Positions 8,810 to 16,816 of a stretch of DNA of 64,000 nucleotides are shown in pieces (position 1 is the first letter of the stretch; each line of letters opens with the position of its first letter). This DNA comes from CAIZQW01 sp942493055 (lineage in GTDB: Bacteria > Verrucomicrobiota > Kiritimatiellia > RFP12 > UBA1067), in contig OW818680.1 of assembly GCA_942493055.1 (NCBI GenBank), positions 4,402,001 to 4,466,000 on the forward strand, in the 5' to 3' direction. The notes under the pieces are model-generated. The model saw nothing but the letters and a program-made list of their open reading frames with translations. It searched no databases and had not been told where the DNA came from. Position numbers and translations under genes: made by a program.

Positions 8810-9604
8810 ATGAATAACTTTCTTGATTTTACAGGAAAGACAGCCCTTGTGACCGGCGCAGCCGGCGCAATTGGCAAGAGCGTTGCAGCCGGCTTGGCGC
8901 AGTGCGGTTCGCGCGTATTTATTACCGACCTCAAGAAGGAGGGCGTTGATGCGGCCGTGGCAGAACTGAAGCAGGCGGGTTATCAGGTTGAAGGCCTGGC
9001 AGCAGACGTGACGAACGAGGAACAGGTCAAGGCCGTCGTGGATGCAACCGCGAAGTGCTTCAATAACAAGATTGACATTCTCGTGAACGTGGCTGGCGTG
9101 GCGGGACAGAATGCGATTGAAGCCATTACTGAAAAGGAGTGGGATTTCGTCTTTGCTGTGAATTGCAAGGGGACCTTCTTCTTCATCAAGCATGTGGTGC
9201 CCTTCATGAAGGCTGCCAAGTATGGGAAGATTGTGAACTATTCATCGCAATCCGGTAAGAACGGTTCAGCCCTGCTCAGCCACTACAGTGCGGCGAAGGG
9301 TGCCATCATCAGCTTTACACAGGCGCTCGCATTCGAGTTCGCCAAGGACAACATCAATGTCAACTGCGTCTGCCCTGGCGTTGTGGACAACACCGGCGTC
9401 TGGACCTTTATGTCTGCCAACTATATCGAGAACATGAAGCAGGAGAAGGCGGAGGTCGTCAAGAAGTTCGCGGCGAAGATTCCGCTGGGACGTCTGGCCA
9501 GCATTGAAGATGTTGTCGATACGACTGTCTTCCTTTGCTCGTCCGCATCGGACTATATCACGGCACAGTCCCTTAACATCTCAGGCGGACGCCTGGCCCT
9601 GTAA
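8810..9604 (+). CDS. SDR-family oxidoreductase (second in operon)
   Basis: Classical short-chain dehydrogenase, 264 residues. It shows TGAAGAIG near residue 17, the NVAGVAG structural motif, a serine in YSSQSG and catalytic YSAAK. It is not a recent copy of the operon's first SDR, since the loops and C-terminus differ. It ends with SLNISGGRLAL, as in sorbitol-6-phosphate and gluconate 5-dehydrogenase-type enzymes. An AAGGAG Shine-Dalgarno sequence precedes the ATG. It likely handles another redox step of the same pathway; substrate unknown. Confidence 0.88.
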   Translation: MNNFLDFTGKTALVTGAAGAIGKSVAAGLAQCGSRVFITDLKKEGVDAAVAELKQAGYQVEGLAADVTNEEQVKAVVDATAKCFNNKIDILVNVAGVAGQNAIEAITEKEWDFVFAVNCKGTFFFIKHVVPFMKAAKYGKIVNYSSQSGKNGSALLSHYSAAKGAIISFTQALAFEFAKDNINVNCVCPGVVDNTGVWTFMSANYIENMKQEKAEVVKKFAAKIPLGRLASIEDVVDTTVFLCSSASDYITAQSLNISGGRLAL

Positions 9605-9663
9605 ACAGGACCAGAGTGTCAGTAAGTTTGGAAGTGTCACTATTTTTTTCGGAGAAAAAAATC

Positions 9664-10347
9664 ATGGATTTTACAAAAGAGCAGATTGGAAAGATGATGG
9701 ATCACGCGGTCCTGAAGCCCTCGATGACAGATGACGACATCCGCAAGAATGCCGCGATGTGCATTGCAAAGAAGGTGGGCGACCTCTGTGTGCGCCCGAG
9801 CGATACGGCGTTGGCTGCGTCGCTGGTGAAGGGCACGGGAACGACCGTAGCAGTTGTCGTCGGTTTTCCGCATGGCGCGAGCCGTCCGGAAGTCAAGGCT
9901 TTGGAAGCCAAGCTGGCGATCGAAGACGGTGCAAATGAACTCGACATGGTGATGAACATCGGCAAGTTTCTCTCAGGCGATTTTGACTGGGTCGTGCGCG
10001 ATATCAAGGCTGTTGTCGAAGTGGCCAAGCCGAAGGGCATTGTGGTCAAGGTCATCCAGGAGTCCTGTCTGCTGACGCTGGAACAAGTGGCTAAGGCATG
10101 CGAGTTGTCGATTCAGGCTGGCGCGGATTTCGTGAAGACCTCCACGGGTTTCAACGGAGACGGTGCGACGGTCGAGCAAGTCGAAGTCATGCTGAAGACC
10201 TGCAAGGGCCGCGCGAAGGTGAAGCCGTCCGGCGGTATCCGCGACTGGGAACGTGCGGTCATGTTCGCGAAGATGGGCGTTGATCGTCTGGGCGTCGGCT
10301 CTGCCGACAAGATCCTGGATGGCGCGCCTGCAGGCGACGGATATTAA
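9664..10347 (+). CDS. deoC: Deoxyribose-phosphate aldolase (DeoC family)
   Basis: Class I aldolase that reversibly splits 2-deoxyribose 5-phosphate, or a related sugar phosphate, into glyceraldehyde 3-phosphate and acetaldehyde or an analogue. All DeoC signatures are present: ELDMVMNIG, VVKVIQESCLLT, the Schiff-base lysine in ADFVKTSTGF and the second lysine in VKPSGGIRD. The ATG at 9664 follows a CGGAG ribosome site; the upstream GTG at 9616 would add 16 poorly conserved residues. At 227 residues it is normal size. It closes the operon and is followed by a terminator. The LyxK-like kinase partner makes a non-standard substrate possible. Confidence 0.9.
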   Translation: MDFTKEQIGKMMDHAVLKPSMTDDDIRKNAAMCIAKKVGDLCVRPSDTALAASLVKGTGTTVAVVVGFPHGASRPEVKALEAKLAIEDGANELDMVMNIGKFLSGDFDWVVRDIKAVVEVAKPKGIVVKVIQESCLLTLEQVAKACELSIQAGADFVKTSTGFNGDGATVEQVEVMLKTCKGRAKVKPSGGIRDWERAVMFAKMGVDRLGVGSADKILDGAPAGDGY

Positions 10348-10367
10348 GCGTAAGGGTTAGGCCCTAT

Positions 10368-10410
10368 AAAAAAGAGCCGTCTGCGAGATACGCAGGCGGC
10401 CCTTTTTTTT
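10368..10410. terminator. Bidirectional rho-independent terminator
   Basis: GCCGTCTGCG at 10376-10385 pairs with CGCAGGCGGC at 10391-10400 (one G-T pair) around a five-base loop. Eight T residues follow on the + side and an A-rich run precedes it, so it serves both the sugar operon and the convergent infA operon. Confidence 0.8.
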
Positions 10411-10421
10411 GAAGCAATCGC

Positions 10422-11369
10422 TTATTGGACGAACTTGCCCGGCCAACTGATCTCAGCATCAATCGGAATGGACGCGGAGGCGTTCCTGTCTGCCAGCGGA
10501 GCGACCGCATCAGCAGCCAAACACCAGTTCAGCGCGATCATCAGAATCGCGGCAAGCGATGCGAAGATGATGGCCGTGACGGTCAATCCCTTAGATCCTC
10601 CTGAGGCAGGTGCGCCGTAGGCTTCAAGGTCTGAGATGGGGGTCATCTGGATGCCGTCCACGGAGTCGCCAGAGGCAGCTTCGGCTGCAGCGGCTGCTGC
10701 TGCTGCATCGGGTGCGCCAGGACGGCGGATCTTCAAGGTCTTCTTCTGGGTGACGGTTGTCGAGTCCATTGTAGCCGGGGCAGCAGGTGCTTCTGTCGGG
10801 ATAACGGAATCCGGGATGCGTGAAGTCTGGCGAATGTTGGTCGTTGGCGACTTCATAGCTGGGGGTGTCGAGGCTGGCCTGGCGGACGGCGGGGGAATGA
10901 TGGCCGCTGTTGCAGACTTGAAGTTCGATGGAATGATCGGGGATGTCGACGATGCGCCAGGTGTTGCCAAATCAGTGGGGCGTTTCAGACGGATAGTCTT
11001 GGGCGCAGCGTTATCTGAAGGCGCGATTGGAATTGACGTCGAAACACCAATGGCTGAATCCAGGGAGATGCGCGATGTTTTGGACTTCGCGGCTTGAATC
11101 GTGGCCGCAACCTGAGAGGGGCTTGACGACACGCCTCCCGGAAGGATCTGTGCGGTTGTTGAAGGTGAAAGTGTGACGGGGCGCAACCGTACAGTGGCTG
11201 CATCGGCTGAGGCTGGCATGATCGGTGATATGGGCGAAGCTGCCCCGCTTGCTGCGGCGGCTGGCGGTGGGGCGATGGGTTTGAGTCGCACGGTGATAGG
11301 GCGTGGGGCTCCCGGCGCTGCCATCGGTGTGGCTTTCGGAGGGATAGTCGGTTGGGTTTGCTCGTCCAT
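10422..11369 (-). CDS. Low-complexity Pro/Ala/Thr-rich protein with C-terminal membrane anchor
   Basis: No family recognised. About 240 residues of Pro, Ala, Ser and Thr-rich, probably disordered sequence carry a recurring basic pattern: TVRLKP, TVRLRP, TIRLKRP and TLKIRRP. One transmembrane helix (about residues 255-275, LTVTAIIFASLAAILMIAL) follows, then ~35 residues outside. There is no N-terminal signal, so the disordered part should face the cytoplasm. It starts 19 bp after frr with a good AAGGAG site, so it is the last gene of the infA-pyrH-frr operon. The basic motifs could bind nucleic acid or ribosomes, but this is speculation. Confidence 0.7.
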   Translation of the reverse strand: MDEQTQPTIPPKATPMAAPGAPRPITVRLKPIAPPPAAAASGAASPISPIMPASADAATVRLRPVTLSPSTTAQILPGGVSSSPSQVAATIQAAKSKTSRISLDSAIGVSTSIPIAPSDNAAPKTIRLKRPTDLATPGASSTSPIIPSNFKSATAAIIPPPSARPASTPPAMKSPTTNIRQTSRIPDSVIPTEAPAAPATMDSTTVTQKKTLKIRRPGAPDAAAAAAAAEAASGDSVDGIQMTPISDLEAYGAPASGGSKGLTVTAIIFASLAAILMIALNWCLAADAVAPLADRNASASIPIDAEISWPGKFVQ

Positions 11370-11388
11370 GATGAATCTCCTTTTTCGC

Positions 11389-11952
11389 TTAAACAGCCAT
11401 GATTTCAGCTTCTTTGTTTTTCAACTCGGTGTCAATCTTTGCAATATGCAAATCAGTTGCCTTCTGCACTTCGACCAGTCCGCGGTCGCGTTCGTCCTCG
11501 GTCATCTTGCCGTCCTTCTGCAACGCTTTGATCAAATCGTTGCCCTCGCGGCGGACGTTACGAATGGAGACGCGCGCCTCTTCGGAGCGTGTCTTGGCAA
11601 CCTTCACGATTTCCTTGCGGCGCTCTTCGTTCAACTCGGGGATACGTACGCGAATTAAACGGCCGTCGCTTTGAGGCGTGACGCCCAGGTTGGCGGCCAA
11701 GATAGCCTTTTCAATTTCACCCAGCACGGTGGGGTCATACGGGCTGATCGTAATAAGACGTGGCTCCGGAGTGGAAACGTTAGCAAGATCACGCAAACGC
11801 GTCGGCGTGCCGTAGTACGAAACTTGAACGCCATCGACCAATGCGGGTGAAGCCTTGCCTGTGCGCAGACCGCCAAATTGGTCCTTCAGCATGCGCATCG
11901 TGTTGTCCATCTTGACATTTGCGTCTTTTAAAACATCGCTGACCGTTTGCAT
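11389..11952 (-). CDS. frr: Ribosome recycling factor
   Basis: RRF works with EF-G to split the post-termination ribosome. The 187 residues from ATG 11952 give the usual length and contain GLRTGKASPALVDG, the central PQSDGRLIRVRIPELNEERR and the C-terminal helix. The ATG is preceded by AAGGAGG. The longer reading from 11997 adds 15 non-conserved residues and overlaps pyrH, so it was rejected. pyrH-frr adjacency is the usual bacterial arrangement. Confidence 0.96.
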   Translation of the reverse strand: MQTVSDVLKDANVKMDNTMRMLKDQFGGLRTGKASPALVDGVQVSYYGTPTRLRDLANVSTPEPRLITISPYDPTVLGEIEKAILAANLGVTPQSDGRLIRVRIPELNEERRKEIVKVAKTRSEEARVSIRNVRREGNDLIKALQKDGKMTEDERDRGLVEVQKATDLHIAKIDTELKNKEAEIMAV

Positions 11953-11978
11953 AATCCTTCTCGTCCTCCTTATGCTGC

Positions 11979-12716
11979 TTAACCTTTGCTTGCACAATCA
12001 CTCACCAATGTGCCGATCGTCTCCCCGCGAACAATTCGCTCAAGAGCCTCGTCATCAAAAAAGTCAAAGACAACAATGGGGATCTTATTGTCCATGCACA
12101 ACGCGAACGCGGCAGAGTCCATGACCTTTAAACGCTTAGTCAGCGCATCTTCGTAGGAGACGCGATCATAACGTGTCGCGGTTGGATCAAGGTTCGGGTC
12201 TGCTGTGTAAACGCCGTCGACCTTTGTCGCCTTCAATAAAACTTCCGCGCCAATTTCACTTGCGCGCAAGGCTGCTGCGGAGTCTGTGCTGAAATAGGGG
12301 TTCCCGGTTCCGCCTGCGAAAATCACGATGCGCCCCTTTTCAAGATGGCGTAGGGCCCGGCGCTGAATAAAGGGTTCGGCGACCTTCTGCATGTCAATGG
12401 CTGTCTGCACGCGCGTATCCATGCCCAGTTGCTCCAGCGCGTTCTGCATGGCCAGACCGTTGATGATGGTTGCGAGCATGCCCATGTTGTCGCCGATCGT
12501 ACGGTTCACGCCCTTGGATTGGCCCTTGAGTCCGCGGAAAATATTTCCGCCGCCCAGCACGATGCCAATCTGTACGCCCATCTTGGCTACTTTCGCAACA
12601 CGCTTGGCCATGGAGGCCAAAATCGTTGGATCCAGGCACTCACCTGTCGCCTTGTTTCCGAGCACTTCACCACTCAGTTTGAGCAAAACACGTTTATATT
12701 TAAGAGCCGTACTCAT
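11979..12716 (-). CDS. pyrH: UMP kinase
   Basis: Phosphorylates UMP to UDP in pyrimidine nucleotide synthesis. The 245-residue amino acid kinase fold shows KLSGEVLG near the N-terminus, IVLGGGNIFRG, the GNPYFSTDSAAALRA segment and VDGVYTADP. It lies between infA and frr, 26 bp before frr. The sequence is complete and ordinary. Confidence 0.96.
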   Translation of the reverse strand: MSTALKYKRVLLKLSGEVLGNKATGECLDPTILASMAKRVAKVAKMGVQIGIVLGGGNIFRGLKGQSKGVNRTIGDNMGMLATIINGLAMQNALEQLGMDTRVQTAIDMQKVAEPFIQRRALRHLEKGRIVIFAGGTGNPYFSTDSAAALRASEIGAEVLLKATKVDGVYTADPNLDPTATRYDRVSYEDALTKRLKVMDSAAFALCMDNKIPIVVFDFFDDEALERIVRGETIGTLVSDCASKG

Positions 12717-12763
12717 GTCATAAAGCCTTTGTCTATGCTGTCTGTAAAAGTCTTCCGGAAAGC

Positions 12764-12985
12764 TTATGTCTTGTGACGATAAATAATGCGTCCCTTGGTC
12801 AAGTCATAGGGTGAGATTTCAAGCGTTACTTTGTCGCCCGCTGCGATCTTAATAAAGAACTTCCGCATCTTGCCAGAAATGTGGGCAAGAATTTCATGTC
12901 CGTTCTCCAGTTTCACTTTGTACATTGTCGCAGGCAGGACCTTTACAACCGTTCCAATCACCTCTATTGCATCATCACTCGGCAT
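12764..12985 (-). CDS. infA: Translation initiation factor IF-1
   Basis: Single OB-fold protein of 73 residues that occupies the ribosomal A site during initiation. It matches IF-1 throughout (AIEVIGTVVKVLPATMYKVKLENG at the start, then HISGKMRKFFIKI and DLTKGRIIYRHK at the end). First gene of an infA-pyrH-frr transcript with its own promoter about 40 bp upstream. This order differs from the rpsB-tsf-pyrH-frr arrangement common in other phyla. Confidence 0.96.
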   Translation of the reverse strand: MPSDDAIEVIGTVVKVLPATMYKVKLENGHEILAHISGKMRKFFIKIAAGDKVTLEISPYDLTKGRIIYRHKT

Positions 12986-13027
12986 AAATCTCCGTTTCAG
13001 TTAATTACACGATAGACACAGTGAATA

Positions 13028-13056
13028 AGTGTACCACGCTTGCTGTGGATTGACAA
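13028..13056 (-). promoter_or_regulatory. Sigma70-like promoter of infA-pyrH-frr
   Basis: Read on the - strand: TTGTCA (13056-13051), a 17-bp spacer, then TACACT (13033-13028). The expected transcript start is about 35 nt before the infA ATG. Confidence 0.6.
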
Positions 13057-13349
13057 GTCCCCGCAGACGCTTTTTTAAATGTTTTTTCGCCTCCGATAAA
13101 GCAACAAGCCACGTCCCCCGACGTGGCTTATGTGCTTACTGCTGAACGCAGTTTTACGCTTGAAGTGCGTATTGCCGTATTCACAGCTATGTCCAATTCC
13201 TGGCGTTTTATCAGGCAGAATCCTTATTTTAAGCCTGCCTGTAATGTTTTTGCCCTCAAAAGCTGCAATAACTGTATGTATTAACGCAAGGGGCGTGCCA
13301 ACCTGGCACTCGGACAAAAAACGAAACGCATATTTGCCATTTTATGAGA
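13057..13349. other. Intergenic stretch with one strong hairpin
   Basis: Between the divergent infA and cytochrome genes. The only clear structure is AAGCCACGTC (13106-13115) pairing with GACGTGGCTT (13120-13129). No T tract follows on either strand, so it is not an obvious terminator. Short open frames here show no coding character. Confidence 0.4.
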
Positions 13350-13378
13350 CTGGACGCAGGGCCGAATTATGGTATGCT
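13350..13378 (+). promoter_or_regulatory. Possible extended -10 promoter of the secreted-protein operon
   Basis: TGGTATGCT (extended -10, hexamer 13373-13378) with a weak CTGGAC 17 bp upstream. It is the best candidate in front of the gene at 13469. Confidence 0.35.
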
Positions 13379-13468
13379 TTACACGTGCGTGCGTTTTCGT
13401 TTAGACGACGTTTGGCTGAGAACAAGGGCATGCCTTAAACGGGTACATAAGTTAATCAGGGGGTGAGG

Positions 13469-16291
13469 ATGGCATCGAAATTCTATGCAATCGCGGGCTT
13501 CATTCTCGTCGGGGGGGGGCACGTGTTGGCCTCCCAGTTCGTGCCGGAAAACCTGGCGCAGTCGGCGACGGTCACAGCCGATTCTGAGTTTCATGCAGGG
13601 CATGCCGCCAAATTCGCGGCGGACGGCAAGGTGGCCGACGAACTCGGAGGCCAGGATGTGCAGGAGGCCTGGGCCGTTGTCGGAAGTACGCATGCGAAGG
13701 GCGCGACCCTCACTTTCGAATGGAAAACCCCTGTTCAGGTGCGCGAGCTTCTCTATTTCGGGCGCACGGCATTCGCGCTGGATGAATGCTGGCGCGCATG
13801 CGAGGTCTTCTGTAATGACGAGACAACCGCGTGTGCCTCCGCCTCTTTTGAAATGAAACATGGCCCCCAGCGCATCACGCTTCCCGAGACGCGGACCGTC
13901 ACCAAGCTCCGGCTTGCGTTTAAGCAGGGGGGCGGCAATCCCGGCGCCGCAGAAGTGATGATCTTCCCGCAGGGGGTCACGCCAGCTGAGTTTGACAAGC
14001 TTGTGCGCTGCGCGTATGCGAGCGCGCTTTCGAAAAGCGAAGCATCCCGGCAGACAGCTGAAGCCTTGCGCAAAGGGAAGCTGGGCTTTGAGTCGCTCGT
14101 CCTGATCAAACGCAGGCCCCTCAACCCCTCGCACGTGTATACGTATCATGTGGAAGGACTGGGGCAGGGGGGCGGGCTCTATCGCCTCAATGTCACGGAT
14201 GACACCTTGACCTCTTTGGTGGATGCCTCGGAGGGCGTCATCCTCGATTGCCAGGTGTCGTATGACGGGAAGCAAATCCTCTTCTCCTGGAAACGCACCA
14301 TGCAGTCCCCCTTTGAAATCTGGCGGATCAATGTTGATGGGACCGGACTGGAGAAGGTGGTAGCCGAGAAGTCAAACAACATGAACGCCTGCTGGCTGCC
14401 GGACGGCGGGATCGCCTTCATGTCTGACCGCAAACCCGCATTCGCCTATTGCTGGACCAGTACCTCGCCTGTGCTTTTCCGTGCGGACCGCGACGGAAAA
14501 AATGCGCTTCGTCTCTCTGCGAATTACCTGACCGACTTTACCCCCTCCATCATGACGGACGGGCGCATCCTCTTTAGCCGCTGGGAGTATGTTGACCGTC
14601 CGGCCATTCCCATCCAATCGCTTTGGGCGATCAATCCGGATGGGACCTCCCTGGCCGGCGTCTTCGGCAATCGCGTGCTCTGCCCGGCGACCTTCATGGA
14701 GGCCCGGGATATTCCAGGCACAGCCGGAAAGATCCTCTGCGTGATGACGAGCCACAACGGCCCCTGCCGCGGTGCGATCGGCTTGCTGGATCTGACCAAA
14801 GGCGGCAATGCGCAGGAGGCCATCACGAATTTAACGCCTGATGTGCGTGTGGGGAAAGTTGCAGATGCTGGCGCAGGTAATGCCATGCGCGGACCGTATG
14901 AAAGTCCCTTCCCCTTGGACGACACCTATTTTCTGGTCTCCAAACAGGGCACGGTCTTGCTGCGGGACTACAAGGGGACCCTGGATATCGCGCTTCGCAG
15001 CCCGGAACGCGGTGTGGGATTCTACTCGCCGCAGCCGATCCGGCCGCGCGCGATGCCGAAGACGCCCCGCCCGTACCGCGTTGAAAAAAACGCAGCGCCA
15101 TGGGCTGATATTGTCATGCACAATGTCGCGATCGGACTGGAAGGCTTTGTGAAGCCGGGCGAGATCAAGCGCCTTGCGATCGTGCAGGAGATGGAAAAGG
15201 ATATTCGCGCGGATACCTCGCGCCGTCAGTTCGGCTTCCAGTTCCCGGTTGTCTCCTGTGCAGCGACCTACGCGCCCAAGCGGGTCTGGGGCTTTGCCAC
15301 CGTGGAGGCCGATGGCTCGGCGCATTTCCTGGCTCCTGCCAATGTGCCGATATACTTCCTGCCGCTCGATGCCGAAGGCCGCGCCGTCCAGCGCATGCGC
15401 ACCTTTACCCATTTCATGCCCGGCGAAAAACAGAGTTGCATCGGCTGCCACGCCGACCGCAACTATGTCTCGCCGACCATGATCACGAGCGGCGGACGCT
15501 CAATCGCTGCCTCACGTGCGCCAGAAAAACTGACCCCGCCATCCTGGGGCGCTGAAGATGGCTTCAGCTTCCCGCGGATTGTCCAGCCTGTGCTGGATAA
15601 GCATTGCGTGAAGTGTCACAACGGCGATGCGCCGGACTCGCCCGCCCCCGAACTCACAGGTGACCGCACCGATTTCTTTAATGTCGCTTATGAAAATCTG
15701 GCCCGGCTGGACAGCATCTCCGCCTCCAAGAATACAGACTATTGGGGCCCCAACAAGGGCAAGGGGAATCCCTATACGTCCTGGATTACCACGTATAATG
15801 GATGCGAGGCGAACATCTTGAAGATCCAGCCGAAGAGCTGGGGCTCCCCTGTCAGCAAGCTGGCGGCGGTGGTGGTTTCCGGACATCCCGGCACCAATGG
15901 AACCAAGCGCGTGGAGCTGTCAGCCGATGAGAAGCTCAGAATCCTGATGTGGATCGACGTGAACGTGCCCTTCTATGGCACCTCCCAGTCGCAGCAGACG
16001 AATCTCCCCGGATGCCGGCGAGTCTTGCCTGCCAAATTGGATGAAACCTTGAAGGAGATCGCTGCGCGTCGCGGCTTCGAATTGCCGGAGACCTTCTATG
16101 TGCGCCTCGATCATCCGGAGAAAAATCCTTTTTTAGCCGTTCCTTTGGCGAAGAAACAGTTTGCATCAAAGGAGGACCCGGACTATAAACGGATCCTTGC
16201 TTGCTTTGAAAATGTACAGGAGGAACTCGCGAAGCGTATTGAAGTTGATTACCGAAAGGTGATAGAATCTTCCGAAGTCCAAAGCTACTAA
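13469..16291 (+). CDS. Secreted HZS-alpha-like protein with propeller repeats and two CxxCH motifs
   Basis: Exported 940-residue protein with an N-terminal signal (to about LASQ). Residues ~30-170 resemble a beta-sandwich (discoidin-like) domain. Next come WD40/TolB-like propeller strands (YDGKQILFSWKR, RINVDGTGLEKVV, WAINPDGTSLAG), and then two c-type heme motifs, CIGCH near 656 and CVKCH near 713. This architecture resembles the hydrazine synthase alpha-subunit-like proteins widespread in PVC bacteria, where the role is unknown; I do not infer hydrazine synthesis. The ATG at 13469 follows GGTGAGG. A run of nine G bases (13511-13519) lies in the signal-peptide codons. It heads an operon with a glycosidase and a sulfatase. 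Confidence 0.72.
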   Translation: MASKFYAIAGFILVGGGHVLASQFVPENLAQSATVTADSEFHAGHAAKFAADGKVADELGGQDVQEAWAVVGSTHAKGATLTFEWKTPVQVRELLYFGRTAFALDECWRACEVFCNDETTACASASFEMKHGPQRITLPETRTVTKLRLAFKQGGGNPGAAEVMIFPQGVTPAEFDKLVRCAYASALSKSEASRQTAEALRKGKLGFESLVLIKRRPLNPSHVYTYHVEGLGQGGGLYRLNVTDDTLTSLVDASEGVILDCQVSYDGKQILFSWKRTMQSPFEIWRINVDGTGLEKVVAEKSNNMNACWLPDGGIAFMSDRKPAFAYCWTSTSPVLFRADRDGKNALRLSANYLTDFTPSIMTDGRILFSRWEYVDRPAIPIQSLWAINPDGTSLAGVFGNRVLCPATFMEARDIPGTAGKILCVMTSHNGPCRGAIGLLDLTKGGNAQEAITNLTPDVRVGKVADAGAGNAMRGPYESPFPLDDTYFLVSKQGTVLLRDYKGTLDIALRSPERGVGFYSPQPIRPRAMPKTPRPYRVEKNAAPWADIVMHNVAIGLEGFVKPGEIKRLAIVQEMEKDIRADTSRRQFGFQFPVVSCAATYAPKRVWGFATVEADGSAHFLAPANVPIYFLPLDAEGRAVQRMRTFTHFMPGEKQSCIGCHADRNYVSPTMITSGGRSIAASRAPEKLTPPSWGAEDGFSFPRIVQPVLDKHCVKCHNGDAPDSPAPELTGDRTDFFNVAYENLARLDSISASKNTDYWGPNKGKGNPYTSWITTYNGCEANILKIQPKSWGSPVSKLAAVVVSGHPGTNGTKRVELSADEKLRILMWIDVNVPFYGTSQSQQTNLPGCRRVLPAKLDETLKEIAARRGFELPETFYVRLDHPEKNPFLAVPLAKKQFASKEDPDYKRILACFENVQEELAKRIEVDYRKVIESSEVQSY

Positions 16292-16324
16292 GGACAGAAC
16301 GAGATATCTTATAACAGGAAAAAA

Positions 16325-16777
16325 ATGAATAAATGGTATTTAGCATTAGGTGTTGGATGTGCTGTGTTGACAGCGTCGGTCCATGCGGGAGGTTTGTCGA
16401 CGAACCTCCTGGAAAAGGCCCAGCTCAAGCAACTGGATAAGAACCGGAATAATATCCTCGACTATAAGGAGCTTGATGGACTGCCCAAGGCACAGTGCGA
16501 GGCCGCCTTGGATGCGTATGACGTCAATTCGGACGGTGAAATAACCGCAGCCGAACTGGAACGCGTCCCGAGGACAAAGGAAAGCATGGAAAAGGAGGCC
16601 AAACGGCTACAGCAGGAGAAGCAGAAGCAAGCTGCCGCCAAACAGCAAGTCGCGAAGAAGCCTGAGCCGAAGAAGGCCGAACCGAAGAAGGCCGAAGCAA
16701 AGAAGCCTGACCCCAAAAAGCCTGCGCCGAAAAAACCCGCTCCAAAGCCCGACCCTAAAAATCCCGTTAAGAAGTAA
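16325..16777 (+). CDS. Secreted EF-hand protein with Lys/Pro-rich tail
   Basis: 150-residue exported protein: signal peptide to about residue 20, then an EF-hand pair with calcium loops DKNRNNILDYKE and DVNSDGEITAAE, and a ~60-residue C-terminal tail of repeating PKKAEPKK/PAPKKP units. Dockerin-like pairing is not evident. The tail is highly basic and may bind acidic (for example sulfated) polysaccharide or the cell surface; this is inference. It begins 33 bp after the cytochrome-like gene and 39 bp before the glycosidase, so it is co-transcribed. Confidence 0.75.
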   Translation: MNKWYLALGVGCAVLTASVHAGGLSTNLLEKAQLKQLDKNRNNILDYKELDGLPKAQCEAALDAYDVNSDGEITAAELERVPRTKESMEKEAKRLQQEKQKQAAAKQQVAKKPEPKKAEPKKAEAKKPDPKKPAPKKPAPKPDPKNPVKK

Positions 16778-16816
16778 GGGTCTGTTGTCTGTGCCGAATG
16801 AAGGAGAAACCGATTG

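Noticed and set aside
13075..13317. 80-codon frame in the infA/cytochrome gap
   Set aside because: No ribosome site, no recognisable sequence, and it crosses a hairpin.
13469..16291. Hydrazine synthase activity
   Set aside because: Only the alpha-subunit-like architecture is visible; the beta/gamma subunits and anammox genes are absent, and such homologues are common in non-anammox PVC bacteria.
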